A stretch of DNA of 64,000 nucleotides from positions 48,915,228 through 48,979,227 of the forward strand of contig CM055901.1 in the NCBI GenBank assembly GCA_029582155.1. The letters are read 5' to 3'. The notes below the pieces were generated by a model. It worked only from the letters and a program-made list of their open reading frames with translations, was not told where the DNA came from and made no database searches. Below, one piece after another: positions 43,170-56,110 of the stretch. Each line of letters begins with the position of its first letter. The stretch's first letter is position 1. Source of the DNA: Panopea generosa. Lineage: Eukaryota; Mollusca; Bivalvia; Adapedonta; Hiatellidae. Made by a program: the position numbers and the translations under genes.

Positions 43170-45821
43170 TAAAAATAACTGAAGGAATGATAGGTGGTCA
43201 AGTATGCAACCAAGAAAGGAAACCGTCTCGAAGTAATTGAGACTGTTCATCAATTTAAATAAAGTATTAAAGAAGTGTTTTTTTCAAAGGAATTAAACAA
43301 AAAATATCGAATCGAATCTGCAGAACGTCGTTATAACACACTATAGCACGTTTGCACAATTGCTGGTATACCGAATGGTTCATATCTGGAACCATATCTG
43401 GAACCATATCAGGAACCATATCGTCTTTGTACAGTATGGTTCTCATTACGATGAGGGTAGTTCTAGTTTCTCTTACAAGATTCTTAATGATAACAGAACA
43501 GTTTATGGTACCGAAAATACATTGTCATGAAATGACTAAAAATAAGTTTTGAATTTATATTTTTTTACACTGACATAAAGTTTTCAATTTCAGCGAGGAC
43601 TTCTCTCTAATTTCTTGAATTCAGTTAGTAAGTATTCGAAAAATCTAGAATCCAAGAGATCATTTTATCAGATATTATCTTTAAAAAGTCCACCATTGTA
43701 TTTAAGTATATAAAATACATGTGTGTGTTTTACTTTTTTATCATATAATACAAAACCATATTTCAGGACTGATCACAATATAAATAGCAATAGCGATACA
43801 AGTATTTACTGACAGAACAAATTATCATGTTCCAATAATCAGTTTTCTTGCTTCATAGCTATTGCTTATAAACATAAACAATTTATAAACTATAAACTCA
43901 TAAACAGACTGATTGTTATACATAGTTATCAGGCTGACGATATTAATTCAAATGAAACTGCGTATTATAAAACTTTACCTTTATATACCTGTTTATTTTT
44001 AGAACAGTTCAATCATATCGGGTACTGATGGTGGCCTAAAACCGTACCTCTCATTGACGTCAATGCACCTTATATGGCGATACCCGGAATGATATTGCAT
44101 AAACAGAGAAGTTGGATAGTTGCATATCGTGACAATACTACCGCGTTTGTTACCAAAAATACCTGTTCCCATCATTTGCATATCAGTTGGCCACGGTGAC
44201 AGTGTCTAGCTATATTAATCAAAATTACGTGAATCTTTAATCCGAGCATCAAAGCGACACAACTACTTAGCATACCAAGGCAACTAGAGATGAACGAGGT
44301 AAACATTGCGTTGGTGGGATCCGATGGTGAAGACGTAATGCTACACTTGATTGCTGACTCGAAATGCGGCCTTTTATAGTAATGTTTTGTTAGTGCTTGT
44401 TGTAATTGATCATGCATGAGCTCGCATTTTCTCACAATTTATGAATTATTGGGATTTTCCCAGCGTCAAACTTTGAGAAAAGGCAAACATTTGATTAAGT
44501 CACTATTTTCACTCTCCATTCAATAGAAGGATGATACACCATACCTTCACCCTTGTTACTCGTTAAGCATCTTCATATTGTACATATATATACAAACTAG
44601 CTTTCTTCTCTTTGCATTTTATATAATTTTAACATATGCAATATATATTGTGCAATACATTTATGGTTAAATTTTTTTTGATTCAATGACCCGGTAATTT
44701 TTTTATATAGAGTGGACGCCCAATAGTTTTTTAAGAGGCATTTATTTATGTTTAATTCCATTTTTCATTTGTTGCAAATCCTAACGATAAATTTTAATAT
44801 CTTTAACTCCTGTTTTATGTGGTTATACATATATTATCTTCTACTTCTTTAAGACGTAATTCCATTCTTTAGCATAACATTTTACCTATTTTACTGATGT
44901 AATCAGGGTTTGTTTTCATTTCATACAGAAATAAGCATGATGTAAATGATGTTTTCTGCTAAAACTATCATTTATTTCATTTATTGAAATTGTTTCTAGT
45001 GTGTAAATTTTATTTTTAAACTATGTCTGCCTTTTCTCATGCTTCTAAAATTTGTGGCAGTTCTGACAGAATAGTTAACGCCTGTATTTCTATTTAATGA
45101 CTGTGTTGCTTTTTGTTTATTAACATGTCAGAAACATGGTTTAGTCTATGAGTATATGCACGTAGGTCGTAGTTTGATAAAGGTTATCTACCTAAACGCA
45201 TCAATGTAACTAATAGCCGACAATTCATATTCACTACGTGTTCTTTATCAGTTTAGTTTTGTCCAAATCAAACTGTAAAACAACTAGACGACCTTGATAT
45301 TGAAAATTTACAACAGCTCACGACCTTACATCGATCCGTGTTTAGATAGTCGTTGGTGTAATGAAAATCCTCCCCCGCTCTTCAAAATCCTTTCAGTGTT
45401 GTATGACGAGGTAAAAGCCGTGCCTTGTTGAGTTTCGACAGGTAAGGTATGTGAAGATTTAAGTACAAAAGCGGTGGTGGATGGTTGTGGTTACGAAAAG
45501 GTAAACGTAGACTTGGATTGGTGACAAAATACAAAACTGAATGACATGATCACGTGACTGTTAAACTGTGTACAATAATACGAGGGCTCATAGAAACAGA
45601 GATTTAGTTCGGTCGGGATAAGTGTTATTAAAAAAAAATCACTCAGCATTTTCAAACAAGGTCTGGGTACAGTATCCAGTCTGGGTTGTGTTTGTAAGAA
45701 ACGAATGCAGTGACATTTAAATTGCTCTGTTATAATACGCACTCACTAGTCCTTAAAGTATAGGCGATCAATTACAATGATGTTCAACATCATTTACAAT
45801 ATATATAACAGTTTATTTATG

Positions 45822-45960
45822 GCATATCTAGTTTTATTGGTAGTTGAACCACCGTCCTTCCTCTAGTAACTGAAAAAAAAACTAATACAGTTTTTTGATA
45901 GAGCTGAAGTCAAGTCCAACGCCTGAACGGTTGAGACATACCTTAGAGTACAGAGGACTC
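45822..45960 (-). mobile_element. SINE family C fragment
   Basis: GGCATATCTAGTTTTATTGG and ACCACCGTCCTTCCTCTAGT match the reversed family C body (GGCATATCCAGTTTTACTGG, ACCACCATCCTTCCTCAGGT). The region toward its head is scrambled. Confidence 0.6.
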
Positions 45961-47002
45961 TCTCACCGACAAGAATAGGGAGCAGCATAAAACATTAACT
46001 GAGCTGAATTGAATGGGTTCCAACCAGGCTTCTGTTTCACCAACATTTTACTTAAATACTTAAAAACTAAACTAAGTTTTGACTGGTTATTTATCTATTG
46101 ATCTCTATTATAATTATAATCAATACCATTGACACAATATGCAGTTTTACTGTAACTAGTTTTAAATCATATTCACTGCTTTTCTTAGATTTAAGTTTTA
46201 GGGTATTTAAGTATATGTTGGTTGAAACAGCAGCAAGGTTTGACAAAATTAATGAATTTTATTTACGGTTAACTACTATACTGTGTCAGTTGATCTATTC
46301 ATATGGATTGTAGTAATGAAATATGATTCCAATATAAATTTCATTTTACAGTTTTTTTGCTGATTGCGTCTGTGATACAAAGCCACGACGTTTTTTGCTG
46401 ACACCGTTTCCGTTCAATCCTTGCTTATAGATACTGTACGTTTCGCACGTTCAACATTCCTCTACGCCTTATACTTTGCACAGGTAGACGAGGCTATCAT
46501 TTAACAACGTCATGCGTGTGTATGTAAACAAACAAACACACTCTCCGTTTCTGTTTATCAAAATAAAGAAGAAAGCTACAATCCACTTTTTTTAGCAAAT
46601 TGACAAAATTTTCCACTGTGACTAATTTCATGTCCAGAGGAGTGTTATATCGGATGATTATAAGGTATGCTGCTAAATGACGTGTGATTAAAAAAAGGGT
46701 GCCAAATATCGCTAGGTTTCCGTCAGTTATAAACTTCCGGTTAAATAAATATGATAAAAAAGCACACAGAGTCATAATATCAATGCAACATAAGCATTTT
46801 ATTTTAAATATATGGTTATGTCTATAACTGTGCATAAGCTACTGGTTTTCCTTTTACAAACCTCAAGATACATGTATAAACATAATTAAGGGAGTCATAG
46901 ATCACGTGATTATTTAGAGCACTTTCAACAACGTGCTGTTCCGTTGGAGTTCCCTGCCGCACACCCATGGCATGATGCACCAACTTTCTATAAAAACCTG
47001 AA

Positions 47003-47076
47003 GTCTGTTATTTTACTTAATCTCAAATAATGTGCTCAATTTTAGTATGATATTGGGTTTAAGTAAAATAACAGAC
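47003..47076. repeat. Perfect 18-bp inverted repeat (hairpin)
   Basis: GTCTGTTATTTTACTTAA at 47003-47020 is the exact reverse complement of 47059-47076. The 38-base loop is AT-rich. It lies 21 bases before the next inverted-repeat element and may be a tiny foldback element. Confidence 0.75.
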
Positions 47077-47097
47077 GTAAGATTTTCCGTGAAACCA

Positions 47098-47348
47098 GGG
47101 GTGGTATTCACCAACCATTCTTAAGAATATTCTTAGGCTTGAACTCGGGAATGAAATTTGAAAAACACACTTAGCGACCATATTTTGATACCAAAATTTA
47201 CAAGCATGTGGGGACACCTTACATATAGTCAACTAAACTCTCATCATTATATTATCTATCATGGAAAATAAGATATCGAAAATTTAAATTTGGCTTTTCA
47301 AGCTGAAGTCTAAGAATATTCTCAAGAATGGTTGGTACATAAGACCCC
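47098..47348. mobile_element. MITE with GGGG...CCCC ends (251 bp)
   Basis: The left arm GGGGTGGTATTCACCAACCA, TTCTTAAGAATATTCTTAG is inverted in the right arm CTAAGAATATTCTCAAGAAT, GGTTGGTACATAAGACCCC, about 44 bases with few mismatches. It is non-coding. No clear target duplication. Confidence 0.85.
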
Positions 47349-47766
47349 AGACCATGCAAAGTAACATTACGCGACTACCTTAGACTAACTGTGATACGTA
47401 CAAAACTTGGATCGAACTAACAACATACTGTCTTAACAAACACAAACACAACAACCAATAGAAACAACCCAAAAACATTACAATGCATGCTTGGCCAGAT
47501 TTCACTAACGTTTACTTAATTGAGTTCAGTTAGAAACTTATTTTTTAAAACTTTATATGTAAACATTATCTCATGGTAAATAAGTAAAAACCACTAACAT
47601 GTAACGTATCATATTATGTCACGCCCAGTATCGAAACAGCAGGGTTTGTATACGGAAGTAATAAATTGTCACGCCATCATCAGCAAAACAACAACAACAA
47701 CAACAATAGTTGCTTTAAATTTGATAGTGAAGTAAGTTATTACAGCTTCAGCGAATCATACGGGGT

Positions 47767-48085
47767 GGAACCAGTACTGAAATATTGTGGAACCAGTACT
47801 AAGCATATGCGGAAAGATTGTGGAACCAGTACTAAGCATATGCGGAAAGATTGTGGAACCAGTACTAAGCATATGCGGAAAGATTGTGGAACCAGTACTA
47901 AGCATATGTGGAAAGATTGTGGAACCAGTACTAAGCATACGTGGAAAGATTGTGGAACCAGTACTAAGCATATGTGGAAATATTGTGGAACCAGTACTAA
48001 GCATATGTGGAAAGATTGTGGAACCAGTACTAAGCATATGTGGAAAGATTGTGGAACCAGTACTAAGCATATGCGGAAAGATTAC
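47767..48085. repeat. 33-bp satellite derived from SINE B, 9 full units
   Basis: The unit GGAACCAGTACTAAGCATAT, GCGGAAAGATTGT recurs at exactly 33 bases from 47789 to 48053, after a 22-base partial unit. A 23-base part (GAACCAGTACTAAGCATATG, CGG) is identical to the reversed SINE B copy at 39311-39333. Since 33 is a multiple of three, frames of 117-152 codons stay open on both strands; these are not genes. Confidence 0.95.
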
Positions 48086-48129
48086 ATACCTATTCAAACC
48101 ATTACTTGTATTTTTCAATTGTGAACGAT

Positions 48130-48870
48130 GTGTTTTTTAATGCAAATCTCACGTTTTGCTGATTTTTATTTGATATTTAATGTATTTTTTTTAGATTTAT
48201 GCATCTTATAAATAATTCTCACACAAATATCATTGGTACAAAAGTGGTGCTTCACAATGCATTTCAAATAGCCATAAAAAAATTGGAAATAAAAAAAAAT
48301 AGGGCTAATATCTATAGGGTAGGCCATAAAAAATAAAATATATCGAACCATAGATTTAAGGTGCATTAACACCCACAATAAAACATAAACAAAATAAATC
48401 AATGCAAGACAGTAAAATAAAACTGATAAAATGCAAATGTGCAAAAAAAAAAATACTACGAGACCGCACGTCTTAGGTAAATATTCACACACATACAACT
48501 AAAGTGCAACGGAGATGTGTTTTTCGGTTGGTACGTCCCCGTTACTACAATAGTGTAAGTGACATACTCCCTCGCTCTGCCACTATCAAAGAGAGGTCAG
48601 ATTGTTCAAACATAAGATAACAACTTTTACCCAGATTTACATCTGTGTGCCCGGGTAACTCTTGTCGGCTGACGTCAATTACATTCCTTTGATAACGGAA
48701 TTCCGGTCTTCACAAGTGACCCACTTTTTATCTTTTTATAATTTATCAGGGTGAGAAAGAGTATAAAATTATGCTATATATATAAACATCCAGTACTAGA
48801 AAATACCTGATCTATTAATAGATTAAAATATAGAACGCTCTCCCGAACATACTAATCTAACTGGATGCGA
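48130..48870. other. Intergenic stretch, no gene supported
   Basis: A 110-codon minus-strand frame at 48166-48498 is Phe/Tyr/Ile/Leu-rich, as AT-rich DNA gives by chance, with no family signature. A single TGACGTCA palindrome (CRE-like) lies at about 48671. Confidence 0.4.
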
Positions 48871-48872
48871 AA

Positions 48873-49052
48873 TACAGTCAAATTTGCCTTAAGCAGTCAG
48901 TCAAAGGAAGGATCAAAAGTGACATTTTAAGACAGGTTTTTGTTCAATAAGGTTAATTTGCTCTGAAAGTATGAAAATGGGAAATAGCAAATGTGACTGC
49001 TTAAGACAAGTGGCTGCTTAATAGAAGTGACCGCTTACACAGGTTTGACTAT
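48873..49052. mobile_element. MITE with CAAACCTG ends, copy 2
   Basis: The left end is TACAGTCAAATTTGCCTTAA, GCAGTCA and the right end is TGACCGCTTACACAGGTTTG, ACTATA. It shares ends and internal AAGACAAGTGGCTGCTTAAT with copy 1 at 11623-11798. Confidence 0.65.
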
Positions 49053-52000
49053 AATGTCATTTATAAATTATCTAATTTAAACAATTAATATCACATTGTA
49101 CATATTTCTACGATTCGTTGCCACTTTCGATGTATATTTGAACTTAATTTATGAGCAGACAGGTTGTGACAAGCGTTAGGTTTCCTTCTGGATCCTTTTT
49201 ACATATATTATATGTGAGATGTTTGTATAAATATGTATTATTGTGAATAAAATATTGTCTAAACCATATTAATAGTTGATAGTTTAGATGCAAAACAATA
49301 TAATGGCTAAAAATATGCATGTAGGCTTAGTCAATAAACGAAAGTAACAGATAAGGTTTTATTTAGTTAAGGGTAATGTAATGAACAACACTTTCGTGTC
49401 CGCTTGCACCGGCTTAACCGGTTTTATATTAACGACCAGCACAGTATTACCTCCATGACTTTAAAGAAAACTAAAAATAATAATAACCTCTAGTCAGAAT
49501 ACCGTACGTGCAGTATCTTCTGACAGTCAAACATTACGCAATATTGCTGATGAAATAGTCAGGAATAAAAGCACAAACGCGGTTTTATCGAGATATAAAA
49601 ATATGCAACGCCCTAAACATACCGCACCCCCACAACTTAATGAGTACCAAAGTTCGAAAGTATCAGATTGAAAGATAAAAGCAATTAACAGTTTTCATAC
49701 TCATTGAAATAACTTCTAAAAAATTAGGAAAAATATATATTGAATTGGATGCATATCATTCGAGGAATAATTATCATAATTAACGTAATACATACAAAGG
49801 ATCAAACACTTAGGGCAATACTGCCACTTGGTAGCTTAAAGATGCTTTACACGTGACACTAACCTCGCTCTCCCCCGTAGTCACATCATAAATCTATATG
49901 TTGTAAATAGGAGTTGCCTAGCAAGGCTGTTCTTTTACTAATGTGTCATAGTTTGCTAGGGAGTATATTGAAGATATACACGACTGAATGTTTATATTGC
50001 TATAGTGAAAACAAAAAGTAATTTCATTATAACAGGAGTGTCATCAACAATTTCAAATCGCAAAACCGCAGTCTGGTAGATACCAAGCTTTCTCTGTGTA
50101 TTCGGATCGACCGATGACTATTTGCAGATAAAAATCATTAATAAAAAAAAAACACACCACTGTTTTATAGTTCGGACCATTATGTCAACATTTGGTTTTT
50201 CGTAGCTCCCAAGGTAAGCATACCGTCTGTAGGCATATTTCCATGATTTCTTAACACTAATTATTGAGACCGAAACGCCTACTCCTTCCTTCTTCTGGTT
50301 GGCACGCCGATCATCTCCATTCAATATAAAAACATCGGACGAGATTTAAAATATTTTAATTTGTAGAGGAGTGGTGCAAAATATTGCAGTTGTGCAAAAA
50401 CACCGATTTGTGAAGGTGTGGGCCCATTATTGATTTGTGTTCATTATTCTATAGTAAATGGAAACTATTTGCATGCATGCTTTTCATTCATAGGGAGACC
50501 CAAATAAAAAGAAGTGAAACTTACATTTTAATGTTTATCAACCTCTGCACTACCGATGTATGATGATAAAAGTAAGGGTCATGTAGGGGTCATGTATCAT
50601 CCAAGAGAGCTTTTGTTTAGTGTGTACGCTGCTGACGAAGTGAGAGTAAACGTCAGTAATCAGGTATTCAACCCCAATTGTAATCAACATTTTTTTTAAA
50701 AGATAAATCCAAAATCGAAAAGAACAAGGATTACTTATAACCGCCATTTTCATCACACGGAAGCATTTCCTGGTTCCAATGGTTGTACCATGCCTGTAAA
50801 GACATTAACCAGTTGTACTTCTTGCTACGAAGGTTATTGTGATGACTGCATTTCACGCTTGGTTTTGTTTCCACGATCGTATTCTAAGTTGCAGTCTGTT
50901 TTGTATTTTCATATTTTTAGATATAAAGACATAATTATGTTTAATAAATAAATGTAAATCAATTAATGATTAGATATACATGTCGGGTAATTGACACGCA
51001 AGTATCATTAAACCTTGTATAAAATGAAAAATAATACCAAAAACTAAACAAAATTCTGTTTACAATCTTACGTTATATTCTTGGGCAATACAGCTCAAAT
51101 AACTGTTCGCCAGTAATTGACCGCAATGTGCCGTTGATCCACCCGAGACACGAGCGCTTACCGATCTCTGCATTCTCCGAATATAAAGTGATTCTCCTAC
51201 TATTTACCCCACTAACCTTATCTGACACTCGTCTAATTCAATATGTACTGCAATATTTTGTTTACATTTATTGTTTGCTTGGTCATCTGTCCTAATCCCC
51301 GGCTCTCTCCTGATCTATTTCAGAATGATTTATGATGATAGTGACGTGCCTTCCTATACGTTGGGCTATATGCAATAGTATGCTAATAATTATGTATAAT
51401 TAATATCTGATTAAAGAATTCCATTTGGAAGCATGGAACACAACCAAGAAATTGTAATAGCAGTCTCGCTTTTTTTCTGAATCTGTTCATGAAGTGTAAT
51501 GCAATATAACATCAATTGCGCCCGCAAACACCGGCTTAACTCTTTGATATATACGGCATACTGTTTTCAAGCGGCAAGAAACAATGAACAAGAAAACGTA
51601 ACAACACTTAGTCAAAATACTGGGCGACTTTCCATGGTAGCCACACATTACATAAGACAATCAATGACATAATAACTTTTTATTTAATCCAAACATGGTC
51701 CATGAACATTGTACAATAACACAATAACAAAATAATATACATGGGTCTATAGAAAATTCTCCAAACCGACTTTGTCAGTAACTAACGGTTACTTGTCGGG
51801 TGCCAATCAAACATGTTTGGTCCCTACAAGAATCTGTCGGTTGGTTGGGATTTGGATGGAATGGGTATATAAACGATTTTATGTCACTTGGACTTTTTGG
51901 AAGTTTGAGAAACTTCAGAACTTTGAGAACGATTCGGAACTTTTAGAACTTTGACGACTTTTGGAACTTTGATCAAAACGGTTAGGACTTTTAGACGTTT

Positions 52001-53285
52001 GGAGGAACTTTTGAAGCGTATCACCGGATATAGGTGCGATATGGGGTTTATTTATATTTCATCAAACGTACAAAACAAGCATAATCTATATCAAGAAACG
52101 TATTCACTAATTTATCAAAATCCAGGAACATAGATCTATTACATTTACCTATTGTGTCTATTATCTACTGAAAGAAATTGCAAGACAAGATAAATCATCT
52201 ATAATCTGCAGCCTGTGTTTTAGTTAGTTTAACCCTACCAGTATATATTAAGCAGTGTCATCCTGACAAACATTTTTCTAACAGCACTGGATTGTAACAT
52301 ATTATTTTCATTATCACATTCTTTAATTTTTACGAGCACAAAATGACATACTTGTGTGTCGACATTGAGTAAAATCACATCCTGAATCATTTGTATGTTT
52401 AAATTAGATCATTTGAAAGAGCTTTGGGTTTATAAAGATATGTTGCCATGGTCACCAGACAAATGTTTGAGGAAGTATACACATGCATCTTACATAGTCT
52501 TCACAATATTAATCTGTTCGACACATAGTTTAATGGTGTTGGCACATTTATGACATTACAACTATTTTCACACGTTAATAATTCTCGAAAACAAATTTAA
52601 GTGATTTATATCTTTAGAAGTAAGGTAGACAATGTCATATGTGCATATCCCGATAGCCATGCTTTTATTCTTGCTTTCTGTTTTTATAATACGATTTCTT
52701 CATATGAACAATTTTTGACAATTATCTTGAAGTTGATTACGTCTTGAATTCAATTTGCTTACAATATTTTATTTTTATAATCAAGAATTCAATTGTATAT
52801 ACTTGCTGCATCGGTAAAGACCGTGGTTTTCATTCGTTTTTCATTTTCAAACGATGACCTATTTGTTAATCATACATTATGCGGACATAATTTTTTGAAC
52901 ACATCAAGAGAGAACGCAATATTTTGAAATTTGGGTCATAATTATATCTTCGTTTACATTTTTGCCATCAGATTCATCGCGCGTGGTATGGTTACTAGCG
53001 TCCAAATCCATCAAGGATGATAACGTGAAGTGCTAACTTAATTATCAATGTATTCATGGCAGAGCTTATCGCGTATTATATAAAATGGTAAACAAAGGTC
53101 GCCAAGATGGTGAACTCTTTTAATCATCTCGGTGAAGCAAAGGTGTCTGCGAAAGTAGGTGACACTTGTCAGATCTGATTGCAGTTTTTGAATAAGAAAA
53201 CGTGTGTGACGAATAGAGGTGACATTTCAGCATTTGACGATAAGATAATTAATTGAAAGAAAATGTGTTTTAAGTATTTCTTCTA
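49053..53285. other. Intergenic stretch, no gene supported
   Basis: AT-rich. Two diverged stretches (about 49370-49560 and 51490-51670) share CACCGGCTTAAC and TAGTCA-AATAC words in the same order. A CCAAT/TATA pair sits at 51803-51873. Frames up to 68 codons are unsupported. Confidence 0.4.
51803..51873 (+). promoter_or_regulatory. Possible CCAAT plus TATA core promoter
   Basis: CCAATCA at 51803-51809 is followed about 60 bases later by GGTATATAAACG (51864). The transcribed side contains diverged GAACTTTTGGAA repeats (51890-52015) and no clear coding exon. AT-rich DNA yields TATA words by chance. Confidence 0.2.
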
Positions 53286-53288
53286 CAT

Positions 53289-55322
53289 TTGTCTCTCTTA
53301 CATGTACACGTTTTGCAACATTCCATCAGTTTGTCTAGCACATGTACATGTTTCGCAACATTCCATATCAGTTTGTCTAGCACATTTACACGTTTCACAA
53401 CATTTCATCAGTTTGTCTAGCACATGTACACATTTCGCATCATTCCATCAGTTTGTGTAACACATGCACAAGTTTCGCAACATTCCATCAGTTTGTCTAG
53501 CATATGCACACGTTTCGCAACATTCCATATTCGTTTGTCTAGCATATGTACACGTTTCGCATCATTCCATCAGTTTGTCTAGCTTATGTACACGTTTCGC
53601 AACATTCCATCAGTTTGTCTAGCTTATGTATACGTTTCGCAACATTCCATAAGTTTGTCTAGCATATGTACATGTTTCGCAACATTCCATCAGTTTGTCT
53701 AGCACATGCACACGTTTCGCAACATTCTATCAGTTTGTCTGGCGCATGCACTGTTTCACAACATTCAAAATCAGTTTGTCTAACACAATCATACGTTTTG
53801 CAACATACCATATCAGTTTGTCTAGCATATATACATGTTTCGCAAAATTCAATATCAGTTTGTTAAGCACATGCACACGTTTCGATACATTCCATCAGTT
53901 TGTCTAGCACATGTACATGTTTCGCAACATTCCCTGTCTGTTTGTCTGGCACATGTACACGTTTCGCAAAATTTCATCAATTTGTCTAGCACATGTACAC
54001 GCTTCGCAACATTCCATCAGTTTGTCTAGCACATGTACACGTTTCACAACATTCCATATCAGTTTCTAGCCCATGTACACATTTCGTAACATTCCATCAG
54101 TTTGTCTAGCACATGTACAAGTTTCGCAACATTCCATATCAGTTTGTTTAGCACATGTACACGTTTTGCAACATTCCATCAGTTTGTCTAGCACATGCAC
54201 ACGTTTCGCAACATTCCATCAGTTTATCTAGCACATGAACATGTTTTGCAACATTCCATCAGTTTGTCTAGCACATGAACATGTTTGGCAACATTCCATA
54301 TCAGTTTGTCTAGCACATGTACACGTTCCGCAACATTCCATCAGTTTGTATAGCACATGCACAAGCTTCGCAACATTCCATATCAGTTTGTCTAGCACAT
54401 GTACACGTTTCGCAACAATCCAAGTAAAAGTCTAGCACATGTACACGTTTCGCACATTCCATCAATTTGTCTAGCACATGTACACGCTTCGCAACATTCC
54501 ATCAGTTTGTCTAGCACATGTACACGTTTCACAACATTCCATATCAGTTTCTAGCCCATGTACACATTTCGTAACATTCCATCAGTTTGTCTAGCACATG
54601 TACAAGTTTCGCAACATTCCATATCAGTTTGTTTAGCACATGTACACGTTTTGCAACATTCCATCAGTTTGTCTAGCACATGCACACGTTTCGCAACATT
54701 CCATCAGTTTGTCTAGCACATGAACATGTTTTGCAACATTCCATCAGTTTGTCTAGCACATGAACATGTTTGGCAACATTCCATATCAGTTTGTCTAGCA
54801 CATGTACACGTTCCGCAACATTCCATCAGTTTGTATAGCACATGCACAAGTTTCGCAACATTCCATATCAGTTTGTCTAGCACATGTACACGTTTCGCAA
54901 CAATCCAAGTAAAAGTCTAGCACATGTACACGTTTCGCACATTCCATCAGTTTGTCTAGCACATGCACACGTTTCGCAACATTCCATCAGTTTGTCTAGC
55001 ACATGCACACGTTTCGCAACATTCCATATCAGTTTGTCTAGCCTATGTACATGTTTCGCAATATTCCGTCAGTTTGACTAGCTTATGTACATGTTTCGCA
55101 ACATTCCATAAGCTTGTCTAGCACATGTACACGTTTCGCTATATTCCATCAGTTTGTCTAGCACATGCACACGTTTCAAAACATTCCATATCAGTTTGTC
55201 TAGCATATGTACACGTTTTGCAGCATTCCGTCAGTTTGTCTAGCTTATGTACACGTTTCGCAACATTCCATCAGTTTGTCTAGCTTATGCACACGTTTTG
55301 CAATATTCCATCAGTTTGTCTG
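53289..55322. repeat. 40/43-bp minisatellite, ~2.0 kb, with a 485-bp internal duplication
   Basis: The unit is TTTGTCTAGCACATGTACAC, GTTTCGCAACATTCCATCAG, often with an extra ATA before TCAG. A block from about 53980 recurs 485 bases later with almost no change; for example the rare ACGCTTCGC variant is at 53999 and 54484. Duplicate 66-codon frames at 54235 and 54720 result from this. None is a gene. Confidence 0.96.
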
Positions 55323-55620
55323 CTACAATGTTCACCGCGAGGAAGGAAATGATCTACTATCAGAATCACCGCTTCTACAATGTTCACCGCGAAGAAGGAA
55401 ATGGTCTACTGTCAGAATCACCGCTTCTACAATGCTCACCGCAGGGACTGCCTCCACAGTGTTCACCGTGAGGAAGGAAAGCATCTATTGTCAGAATCAC
55501 CGCTTCCCCAATGTTCACCACAGAGACTGCCTCCACAAAGATCACCGCTAGATAAGAAAGGATCTACTGTTTGGACCACCGCTTCCACAATGTTCACCGC
55601 GAGGAAGGAAATGGTCTACT
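55323..55620. repeat. ~52-bp tandem repeat
   Basis: Units of ACAATGTTCACCGCGAGGAA, GGAAATGGTCTACTGTCAGA, ATCACCGCTTCT recur about every 52 bases, with variants carrying AGGGACTGCCTCCACA. It joins directly to the preceding minisatellite and to an integrase remnant. Confidence 0.85.
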
Positions 55621-55639
55621 GTCAGAACCACGAAAGTTC

Positions 55640-55950
55640 CTTCGAGGCACTTAGTCGTCTCATCACGGAGAACGACATTATGTATAGGACCAATAACTGG
55701 TTTTACCTTTCACCCATAGAAATGTAGCTATCCATGGGGTTCACAATGATGCAGTTCACATCCAGGGAAAGGAAAAGAGCATTTGACTTGCTAAGCAACG
55801 GTTCAATTGTCAAGGCCTTGAACATGCCATCAATCACTGGGTCGACCACTGGGCTCGATGTACCCGTCGCAAGACACCAGCCAACTGTGCCCTTTCTGAC
55901 CATGTACCCATTGTCACTACTACTAGATCCATTGAATTAGTTTGTTCATT
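55640..55950 (+). pseudogene. Decayed Ty3/gypsy retrotransposon integrase fragment
   Basis: In the frame starting at 55700 the translation shows the integrase zinc-binding pattern: HGVHNDAVH (His pair), then QGLEHAINHWVDHWARC and CTRRKTPAN, then IVTT and ELVC before the expected catalytic core. The RRKTP and ELVC words in this order are typical of Ty3/gypsy integrases. The first Cys of the usual C-x-x-C pair appears replaced. A TGA at about 55784 and a frame change near 55690 break the reading. No catalytic core, LTR or reverse transcriptase is visible, so it is a non-functional relic. Confidence 0.65.
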
Positions 55951-56110
55951 CGCGAAAACTTGCATAAGTATACACCACCCACGCTTACCATACATGGTTA
56001 ATGGTGAATTGGAATACAAGTGGTTCGTTATATAAATATGCAATATAAACAAAAAAATCAAAGTATTCCGCTCACTCGTGTACTTTTAATACTTTGTTAT
56101 TTATATTAAA

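Larger units (their letters stand above)
41979..47000. other. Intergenic stretch, no gene supported
   Basis: It holds a (CA)n at 43133-43167, a ~15-bp triple repeat (ATATCTGGAACC type) at 43382-43422 and a decayed SINE C fragment at 45822-45960. The 60-87-codon minus-strand frames at 43999-44181 and 44172-44435 look less AT-biased than their surroundings but show no splice phase or similarity I can use. Confidence 0.4.

Noticed and set aside
43999..44435. Two overlapping minus-strand frames as exons of one gene
   Set aside because: They are in different frames with no clear splice pair joining them, and I recognise no domain. Kept as unproven.
46497..46835. 112-codon minus-strand frame as a gene
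   Set aside because: No family signature or splice phase; content fits chance in AT-rich DNA.
47666..48140. Repeat protein frames on both strands
   Set aside because: The 33-base unit is a multiple of three, so frames stay open by arithmetic. The unit derives from a SINE.
48166..48498. 110-codon minus-strand hydrophobic frame as a membrane protein
   Set aside because: Phe/Tyr/Ile/Leu richness follows from A/T runs read on this strand, with no conserved motif.
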